5,854 nucleotides of DNA from Deltaproteobacteria bacterium. GTDB lineage: Bacteria > Desulfobacterota > Desulfarculia > Adiutricales > JAGVGV01. This document shows positions 1 to 4,749 of the stretch, piece after piece (the first letter of the stretch is position 1; the number at the start of each line of letters is the position of its first letter). The translations under genes and the position numbers were made by a program. The DNA is taken from NCBI GenBank assembly GCA_015233515.1, contig JADFXS010000039.1:3914-9767 (forward strand), in the 5' to 3' direction. Below the pieces are notes generated by a model. The model was given only the letters and a program-made list of their open reading frames with translations. It did no database searches and had not been told where the DNA came from.

Positions 1-166
1 CGATCAACAGATTATCTTTTTCCACTCCGGGCAGGTCAGCCACGAGGGTCAAGGCATCTGTGGATTCATATATATCCACGGCCGGGACAAAGACCGGGCG
101 AGGTCGAGTCTGTTCGCCCTCTGTCTTGAGGGCCATTTTATCGCGAGCCTGTAGTTCTTGGGTCAT
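1..166 (-). CDS. Small heat-shock protein (Hsp20 family), partial: N-terminal 55 residues
   Basis: This is the start of a second small heat-shock protein; the C-terminal part lies beyond the left edge of the window. Hsp20 proteins are ATP-independent cytoplasmic holdases that bind unfolding proteins until other chaperones refold them. The ATG (164-166, minus strand) is preceded by a strong ribosome-binding site (TGGAGG, 175-180), which fixes the start. Visible residues 27-55 match the opening of an alpha-crystallin domain: VPAVDIYES at about 28-36, then a beta strand (ALTLVADLPGV, 38-48), the usual conserved 'aelPGv' step, and KDNLLI. The N-terminal arm is short and charged, without the hydrophobic IIRW start of its neighbour, so the two are diverged paralogues rather than a fresh duplication. 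Only 18 bases separate it from the stop of the upstream hsp20 gene, so the two are very probably co-transcribed. The family call is firm; the length and integrity of the rest cannot be seen. Confidence 0.9.
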   Translation of the reverse strand, partial: MTQELQARDKMALKTEGEQTRPRPVFVPAVDIYESTDALTLVADLPGVEKDNLLI

Positions 167-184
167 GGCATTAACCTCCATTTC

Positions 185-655
185 TTATTGGGGAGACTTG
201 ACAACAATTTGTCTTGGTTTAGCCTCGACGGCCTTGGGCAGAGTCACCTGTAATACGCCTTCCTTGGTCACGGCCGTTATTTTATCCGCGTCCACTCTGA
301 CGGGCAGTTTGATGACCCGCCGGAAAAAACCGGCTTCACGTTCGCGACGGTGGTAGTTTACTGTTTTGTCCGCTTCAGCTATTTTGCGTTCACCCCGGAC
401 GGTGAGTTGATCGTTGTGGACGGTCAATTCCAGGTTTTCCGCGGTTACCCCCGGCAGTTCAGCGGTTAGATAAAGATTATCTTGGTCTTCACTGAGGTTG
501 AGGTGGGGGAAAACACCAGCTCCGGCCGGACCACGCCCTTCGCCCGTTCCGACCGCTGTATCGAACAATCTAGATACTTCCTGACGAAGGCGATCGAATT
601 CCGACCACGGGCTGCGCAAGCCAAAAGATCCCGGTGTCCATCTGATGATGGCCAT
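185..655 (-). CDS. Small heat-shock protein, Hsp20/alpha-crystallin family
   Basis: This is a complete 156-residue Hsp20-type chaperone, a normal length for bacterial small heat-shock proteins, expected to be a cytoplasmic holdase that forms oligomers. The N-terminal arm (1-48) starts MAIIRW and contains an amphipathic helix (SEFDRLRQEVSRLFD, 18-32). The alpha-crystallin domain spans about 50-142: LNLSEDQDNLYLTAELPGV (52-70), the LTVRGER strand (84-90), a charged YHRRERE segment leading to GFFRRVIKLP (101-118), and the family hallmark GVLQVTLPK (133-141). The short C-terminal tail carries I-V-V (150-152), the I-x-I/V anchor that docks between subunits in oligomers. The start at 655 is supported by a near-perfect Shine-Dalgarno sequence (AAAGGAGGAA, 661-670). 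It is the first gene of a probable two-gene hsp20 operon and is divergent from the unknown plus-strand genes. Expression is probably heat-shock controlled. I see no CIRCE repeat upstream, and only weak sigma-32-like elements. Confidence 0.96.
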   Translation of the reverse strand: MAIIRWTPGSFGLRSPWSEFDRLRQEVSRLFDTAVGTGEGRGPAGAGVFPHLNLSEDQDNLYLTAELPGVTAENLELTVHNDQLTVRGERKIAEADKTVNYHRREREAGFFRRVIKLPVRVDADKITAVTKEGVLQVTLPKAVEAKPRQIVVKSPQ

Positions 656-702
656 AGCATTTCCTCCTTTACTTTAATGGGTTAACTACCGTGTCTTTAT
701 AA

Positions 703-751
703 AAATGAGGTAAGCATCCGGCCAGGGGTTGTCAAGGGGGAGAGATTCAAG
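703..751 (-). promoter_or_regulatory. Candidate promoter region of the hsp20 operon
   Basis: Reading the minus strand toward the hsp20 genes, there is a perfect CTTGAA (complement of 746-751), a TTGACA (complement of 730-735), and CCTCATTT (complement of 703-710), which is one base off the sigma-32 -10 consensus CCCCATNT. The elements are suggestive of heat-shock control. The spacings are poor, however: CTTGAA is about 35 bases from CCTCATTT, and TTGACA about 19. The TTGACA box has no convincing TATAAT-like partner 16-18 bases downstream. I infer only that the promoter lies in this stretch, 50-100 bases upstream of the start codon; the exact boxes are uncertain. Confidence 0.3.
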
Positions 752-847
752 TTCACGTTGGCGCAGGTTCAGGGTAAAACTCAGGATAATATGTGTTAAT
801 TTCAGGAAAAATTAATGGAGGATAACTGCAACACTTTTTTTCTATTT

Positions 848-876
848 TTGACGATTGTCTACATGAAGATTATTTG
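848..876 (+). promoter_or_regulatory. Weak candidate sigma-70-type promoter for the 303/737 gene pair
   Basis: TTGACG (848-853, five of six to the -35 consensus) is followed after exactly 17 bases by TATTTG (871-876), a weak -10 box matching at the first three positions only. It would give an untranslated leader of roughly 140 bases. It lies between the arms of the 9-base inverted repeat (821-829/901-909), and its -10 region falls between the 7-base arms 858-864/883-889. That arrangement could suit a repressor or a leader structure. The assignment is tentative, since A+T-rich DNA yields such matches easily. Confidence 0.25.
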
Positions 877-1022
877 TAGTTGATGTAGAGTAGGATCATC
901 GCAGTTATCACCCCGGATGGCAGAACGAGTTTATGTAGGGGGCTTCGCCGGGCAAAGGCTTCGAACGAAGGCCGGAAATAGGGATTCAGCAATGGCCATT
1001 AAATCTGAGGGGGAACGAACTT

Positions 1023-1934
1023 ATGATAACACCCGCTGGGAATCGAGACATATTAGTTAAAGCGGATTTTGAATCCGGGCAATGGATTTGGACGCGGGGG
1101 GCAACGAAATCATTTGATATCCCGCTCCAATACGATAACCTAGTGGGATATGGCCTCTCTCTGAGTATCCAAGTCGACCTTTATTCTTGGTTTCAAAACG
1201 GTCAGACTATCTTTAGGAACAATACTATTAGCTGGATAGAATTCGATAACCAGGGACTTAAACTGACAAAGAATCTGGCTTTAGAGTCGTTATGTCGTTT
1301 TAACGTTTATTACAAAAGCTCTTCACAAAATCCTGATATGCAGTCAGAGGAAATTCAATATATACCTTGGGAAAGAAGACCAAATGTTCCGGGTTATTTT
1401 TATTCTCCATTTAATCTGGAAAGTGGTTGGAAAAGTAAAATTACATTTTGCTTCGGCCATGCTCATTCAGGGTGGGTTCTGATGGCCATACTCAGCACCG
1501 CCCGGAACGAACATCAGATAATTCATCTCACGCATGTATTTGATCCTTTTCCTGATCTGGTTGCCTGGATAATAGCTATTGCCAAAGGAACCTCCAAAAC
1601 GCTTCACATCGATGAAGAAGGACACTATTCATATTTAACTGGACGATCTATCAATGCGGAATGGTTTGAGCTGGTCGTTGAAACGGATTGCTACGATGAA
1701 TCAATACAAATTGGCTTTGTCTGCCAAAAAATTTTGGCTTTAGTGAACCGCAGGGAGCTCGTAAAGGAATTTTATCGTCGTTTCACCGATTTCCTTGAAA
1801 ATGAATACAAGAATGATGAGTGGGGTTTGATAAGATCAGAAAATTACAATAACGAAGAAATAGTCAAGGCCATGCAATATCAGCCTCCCGGTCTTGATTT
1901 GAAACCGATCCGTAATTATTTGGAACAGAGCTAA
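1023..1934 (+). CDS. Uncharacterised 303-residue protein, first gene of the unknown pair
   Basis: I do not recognise a named family. The ATG at 1023 follows GAGGGGG (1007-1013) at a good distance, so the start is well supported. No signal peptide or transmembrane segment is apparent, so the protein is probably cytoplasmic. Two parts can be distinguished. Residues about 9-99 (DILVKADF, LSLSIQVDLYSWFQ, SWIEFDNQGLKL, NVYYK) run parallel to the N-terminus of the neighbouring 737-residue protein and look like the same fold. Residues about 140-265 form a second domain, with a strand-rich segment, then HVFDPFPDLVAWIIAIAKG (171-189), HIDEEG (195-200) and a helix RRELVKEFYRRFTDFLE (243-259). From memory, DPF.DL..W...I..G with a following DEEG motif occurs in small uncharacterised proteins of accessory gene clusters, some near toxin-immunity genes, but I cannot name one. 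The gene is more A+T-rich than the hsp20 genes. The next gene begins 43 bases downstream on the same strand, which suggests an operon. Confidence 0.85.
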   Translation: MITPAGNRDILVKADFESGQWIWTRGATKSFDIPLQYDNLVGYGLSLSIQVDLYSWFQNGQTIFRNNTISWIEFDNQGLKLTKNLALESLCRFNVYYKSSSQNPDMQSEEIQYIPWERRPNVPGYFYSPFNLESGWKSKITFCFGHAHSGWVLMAILSTARNEHQIIHLTHVFDPFPDLVAWIIAIAKGTSKTLHIDEEGHYSYLTGRSINAEWFELVVETDCYDESIQIGFVCQKILALVNRRELVKEFYRRFTDFLENEYKNDEWGLIRSENYNNEEIVKAMQYQPPGLDLKPIRNYLEQS

Positions 1935-1977
1935 CTATGTAAACTTAAATGATTATGCCGCGAAGGGAAAAGTTGAG

Positions 1978-4191
1978 ATGGAGACGGCTTGTTATTCCTA
2001 CACGATCATGCCTGATTTCCGATCAGACGCTTATGGCTGGGTTCAGGAATACTGGGAGCAACACCCCGGGGTTGGGGCAAAAATCGCGGATTTTACCGGC
2101 TGGCATGGCCACCATGCAATATCCAAGAAACTGGAGGCCGATTTAACACGGTGGAATCAAAAATTAAAAATGGAAGTCTATAGTTGTGGCCTTAATCACC
2201 GTCTATTTGATTGGCGTAATTTCCATGATCAAGGGTTGGCTCTGGCTCGCCGAATAAAAGGAGAGCTTGGGCCCGATATCAAGGTAATTTATGAAAAGCC
2301 CCTGGAAGATCCCGGGAATGCGATCGAAAGAAAAACGGAAATTCTGGACGATGGTTCCCTTAAAACATTATCCACTGTCCCGCTGGAAAAAATCATCCCC
2401 CTGGGGAAACATTACGCTTCCGCGATTCCATGGTGCGAATACTACACCGAAGAACAATTAGAGCGAATACATTCAATAAGCATATGCTGGTCCAAACTCT
2501 TTCTTGAACCCTATGATCGCGGCCATTATGCCCGGCTGCAGCTAAAGCCAGAAAAAGATCATCTCCATGAATCTGCGTTTAAAGGAGTGATTGACGGCCG
2601 AGAAGTAAACATCATTCTGGTGGTCTGGACGTTACAGCTTGAAGCCGCCCGCTTGATTTACAGCAAGGCCCTCGAACGAACCAACTGGCGATATCCAGGC
2701 TGGTGGGAGCACGTATACGAAGACGGCGTTGTTCTTGGGGAGCGTATTCTCCGCTTTGTTTCTGGTACTCACAATCTTGCTTCCTGTTACATGTATGCGG
2801 GCTTTATCCTACTGTGCGAAAAAAATCTTGTGCCATCGGCTTTTGAAAAGGTCGAGACCCTGCCCCGTAATTATGTCGGAGATACCGCGGAGATGATAGA
2901 CACAGAGCGCTATGGGGTCAGGGATGATTATCGCTTAGTGCGCGTTGTGCTGTCTGTCGAAGAGTTGAACGATGACTTGATTGATGGCTTGGAAAGTCAA
3001 TTGAAGCAAGGCAAACCCATATCCGTGGCCGGCGCGGGTCGCATGCCGGTTTACACCGATATAAAGCCGTTTCTGTTCGAACTTAATCTTTCGGAACTTG
3101 CCCTCTTGAACCGGGCCGATGCCCGAAAAGGATTATCGGCGATAGACCGAAAACTCATTCACGCCTGTGAAAACCTCGATCTTGCCGCCATGCGGGCTGC
3201 AATCCAACAAGGCGCCAATTTGAACGCTATTGATGAATATGAAGGCACTCCATTTAGCTCCCTTCTTCAATCGTTGATGGACAATGACTACCTTTTGGAT
3301 CATCCGGAAGATAGTTCTTATTACAGTGGGCGAAAAGTTTTATTGCTTGGTGCCGAAGAAAAAAAAGAACTAGTTAAAATGCTGCTATCGGCTGAAGCTC
3401 ACCCTAATCTCACTGGATTTCTATCACTTACTCCGGCGGCTCACGCTGGCATCGAGGGTCAGGAAGAAATACTCGAGGTGTTGCTGGATGAGGGTGCGGA
3501 TCCGACCATTCATTGTTCGAACGGTTGCTATGAAGATTGGCCTTCCTGCTGGGATTATGCAAGTACTGATTCATCTCTAGGTTATCCTGGCGCGGCGCGA
3601 GTTTTGGCCCTGCTTGAAAAACGTTGCCCCACGCCATATTGGGAACCGTGCGAGGAAGAACTTGTCCAAAAAAAGCCCGGGATATCTTTTAGGAAAAATC
3701 GCTTAATTGGTTTCCATGGCAACCTTAGCCGCAATGAATATAGCTTTCTCAACCGCCCGGGCATGAAGGGAGTCGCCGTAGCCGCGGTCAATTGGGGCCG
3801 AGCGATTAATCTTTTGGATATCAAATACATCAAGCATAATCTTGCGGATGAGATCATATTTGAAGATGCCGTCTCCACCTTTCATTTAAAAGGTAAAGAC
3901 GCGATAACCGCATATTGGGATGACTTTATCAGAACTTTGTCCATGGCCGAAAAGAAACAGCGAGTATTTGTTCAGCTCGGCACGGATTCAAGCGGTCTGG
4001 TTGTTCCTCTTTTGTGTAAATGGGAGGAACGTGAACCATATTCCTGGATCGAAATCGAAGAGGACAGTTATAAATTCGTCTCTTTTCATAGAGTTGTATA
4101 TCATGGTTCACTACTTAAATTTATTGTAAAGAGCGGAGTGTTTCCCGGTTTTGATGTTGCACCATGGGAATCTGCTACCGTCGATGAATAA
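1978..4191 (+). CDS. Uncharacterised 737-residue multidomain protein with ankyrin repeats and an NTF2-like C-terminus
   Basis: This is a large, probably cytoplasmic protein of unknown function. The ATG at 1978 has AAGGGA (1963-1968) nine bases upstream; a second ATG at 2008 (residue 11) lacks such a site. Domains in order: (1) residues about 5-112, YTIMPDF, ISKKLEADLTRWNQ, FDWRNFHDQGLALARRI, KVIYEKP, parallel to the N-terminus of the preceding gene; (2) residues about 130-380, unidentified mixed alpha/beta, rich in Trp and Tyr; (3) ankyrin-like block about 388-550: IHACENLDLAAMRAAIQQGANLNAID, then ELVKMLLSAEAHPNLTG, then LTPAAHAGIEGQEE...LLDEGADPTI, then a last helix pair ending ARVLALLEKR; (4) residues about 600-712, AVNWGRAINLLDIKYIKHNL, then IFEDAV..FHLKGKDAI and a run of strands, the pattern of NTF2/SnoaL-like domains. 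Ankyrin repeats normally bind other proteins; NTF2-like folds bind small ligands or serve as dimerisation modules. No catalytic motif stands out. The stop lies right at the transposase remnant, so the native C-terminus could have been slightly altered. Confidence 0.85.
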   Translation: METACYSYTIMPDFRSDAYGWVQEYWEQHPGVGAKIADFTGWHGHHAISKKLEADLTRWNQKLKMEVYSCGLNHRLFDWRNFHDQGLALARRIKGELGPDIKVIYEKPLEDPGNAIERKTEILDDGSLKTLSTVPLEKIIPLGKHYASAIPWCEYYTEEQLERIHSISICWSKLFLEPYDRGHYARLQLKPEKDHLHESAFKGVIDGREVNIILVVWTLQLEAARLIYSKALERTNWRYPGWWEHVYEDGVVLGERILRFVSGTHNLASCYMYAGFILLCEKNLVPSAFEKVETLPRNYVGDTAEMIDTERYGVRDDYRLVRVVLSVEELNDDLIDGLESQLKQGKPISVAGAGRMPVYTDIKPFLFELNLSELALLNRADARKGLSAIDRKLIHACENLDLAAMRAAIQQGANLNAIDEYEGTPFSSLLQSLMDNDYLLDHPEDSSYYSGRKVLLLGAEEKKELVKMLLSAEAHPNLTGFLSLTPAAHAGIEGQEEILEVLLDEGADPTIHCSNGCYEDWPSCWDYASTDSSLGYPGAARVLALLEKRCPTPYWEPCEEELVQKKPGISFRKNRLIGFHGNLSRNEYSFLNRPGMKGVAVAAVNWGRAINLLDIKYIKHNLADEIIFEDAVSTFHLKGKDAITAYWDDFIRTLSMAEKKQRVFVQLGTDSSGLVVPLLCKWEEREPYSWIEIEEDSYKFVSFHRVVYHGSLLKFIVKSGVFPGFDVAPWESATVDE

Positions 4192-4528
4192 ATATGCTTT
4201 GACTGAAAATGCTTTTCGGCACTCTAAAGATGATGACCTGGCTAGCGTCCTACCCATCAGGCATTGGACTGATAGCAAAATCAGATGCCATATCTTGACC
4301 TGCATTGTCGCTTTGTCTCTTTTACGATTACTTGAAATCAAATTACGCGAAACCGGACTGGAAATGATAGCTTCAAAGGCCATAACACCCATGAATAGCC
4401 TACATTCTCGCCTAAATTACCTATTAAAAATGAAAAAAACCACCAGAGTTATAGAACAAGCAGACCAAATCCAAGCTCAAATTCTAAAAGCCTTCGGTCA
4501 TAAGATCACACTAAGCGAGGTATTATAA
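4184..4528 (+). pseudogene. 3' remnant of an IS1634-like (IS4-group) DDE transposase gene
   Basis: The reading frame encodes the last 114 residues or so of a transposase. LTENAFRHSK contains the E-(6)-K half of the IS4-group Y-(2)-R-(3)-E-(6)-K signature (E codon 4205-4207, K codon 4226-4228). It is followed by LPIRHWTDSKIRCHIL (RHWTD from about 4259) and the helix CIVALSLLRLLEIKL, the typical C-terminus of IS1634-family transposases as I remember them. The expected Tyr and Arg upstream of the Glu are absent (Met and Tyr occupy the E-7 and E-4 positions), so homology seems to start only about 4193-4200. Full-length members have roughly 450-600 residues including two catalytic Asp residues, all missing here; upstream sequence belongs to the 737-residue gene in another frame. 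The ATG at 4184 overlaps that gene's stop and is probably accidental. The remainder looks intact in frame to TAA at 4526-4528 and is strongly A+T-rich. It cannot transpose by itself. Confidence 0.75.
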
Positions 4529-4648
4529 AAAATATACTAATAACATGTTGTTTTAATACATTTTTATTGAATAATGCCGCCAGATTTTCTTAAACTTCAG
4601 TCCAACGCTCACTGTGGGGAGCTTCAACAACAGGTGGATTTGCTTATA

Positions 4649-4669
4649 CGGCGGGCGACCGGCCCACCG
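4649..4669 (-). other. GC-rich hairpin downstream of the PAS gene
   Basis: Read as minus-strand RNA, this forms an 8-pair stem (CGGTGGGC / GCCCGCCG, with one G-U pair) around a 5-base loop CGGTC. Read on the plus strand, the same position becomes a C-A mismatch, so the structure fits a minus-strand transcript, that is, the tail of the PAS gene ending 80 bases away. No U-run follows, so it is not a classical intrinsic terminator; it may stabilise the 3' end or assist termination. Confidence 0.4.
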
Positions 4670-4687
4670 CTATCCGACTAAGGCTTC

Positions 4688-4710
4688 CTCCTCGGGCGGG
4701 CATTGAGGAG
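4688..4710. other. Inverted repeat / small hairpin
   Basis: CTCCTC (4688-4693) and GAGGAG (4705-4710) are perfect complements with 11 bases between them. The stem could form on either strand in the 3' region of the PAS gene. No adjoining T-run is present on the minus strand; on the plus strand a short TTTT follows at about 4719. It is a weak candidate for a transcription or RNA-processing signal. Confidence 0.3.
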
Positions 4711-4749
4711 CGGTGCGATTTTGGATTGTAGTCAAATATCCGTCCGCTA

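Larger units (their letters stand above)
656..1022. other. Divergent intergenic region with short inverted repeats
   Basis: This 367-base gap lies between the minus-strand hsp20 operon and the plus-strand 303/737 pair, so it must hold start signals for both directions. It is A+T-rich in the middle (T-runs at 834-849). Visible structures: a 9-base perfect inverted repeat with widely spaced arms (GATAACTGC 821-829, GCAGTTATC 901-909); a 7-base inverted repeat (TCTACAT 858-864, ATGTAGA 883-889); GGCTTCG twice (941-947 and 957-963), the second copy forming the perfect arms CTTCG/CGAAG with what follows (959-970). No RNA gene, CRISPR repeat or convincing protein-coding gene was recognised here. 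Confidence 0.6.
4529..4749. other. Intergenic region between transposase remnant and PAS gene
   Basis: This 221-base gap separates convergent genes. The first 50 bases are very A+T-rich, continuing the composition of the transposase remnant and possibly including the old end of the insertion sequence, although I could not identify a terminal inverted repeat or a target duplication. From about 4575 the composition rises in G+C and contains two hairpins (4649-4669 and 4688-4710). No gene is supported. A 35-codon frame at 4574-4681 has no ribosome-binding site. Confidence 0.5.

Noticed and set aside
60..356. Plus-strand open frame of 98 codons across the hsp20 genes
   Set aside because: It lies opposite clear hsp20 coding sequence, its translation resembles no protein, and it has no ribosome-binding site.
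482..685. Plus-strand open frame of 67 codons opposite the hsp20 gene
   Set aside because: It is a shadow of the Hsp20 coding region on the other strand; the Hsp20 reading frame is unambiguous.
656..1022. CRISPR repeats, tRNA, riboswitch or CIRCE operator in the divergent gap
   Set aside because: Only isolated short inverted or direct repeats are present; there are no regularly spaced repeats, cloverleaf, known riboswitch core or TTAGCACTC-type palindrome.
917..1060. A 47-codon frame upstream of and overlapping the 303-residue gene
   Set aside because: It has no ribosome-binding site, its translation has no recognisable feature, and it overlaps a well-supported start in another frame. A leader peptide cannot be excluded but is not supported.
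1949..2146. A 65-codon frame starting between the two unknown genes
   Set aside because: It overlaps the start of the 737-residue protein in another frame. That gene has the better ribosome-binding site and a domain-like N-terminus matching its neighbour.
3428..4111. Several minus-strand frames and one plus-strand frame of 60-98 codons inside the 737-residue gene
   Set aside because: All lie within the ankyrin and NTF2-like coding region and have no homology features or plausible start signals.
4111..4392. Minus-strand frame of 93 codons over the transposase remnant
   Set aside because: The opposite strand encodes recognisable transposase motifs (E-(6)-K, HWTD), so this is a shadow.
4574..4681. 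A 35-codon plus-strand frame in the intergenic region
   Set aside because: It has no ribosome-binding site, is very short and has no recognisable motif; it could be chance or a degraded gene end.
4529..4749. Possible integron attC site or insertion-sequence terminal repeat
   Set aside because: A TCCAAC-like core near 4600 has no matching GTTRGAY partner, and no inverted repeat or target duplication could be paired with a left end.
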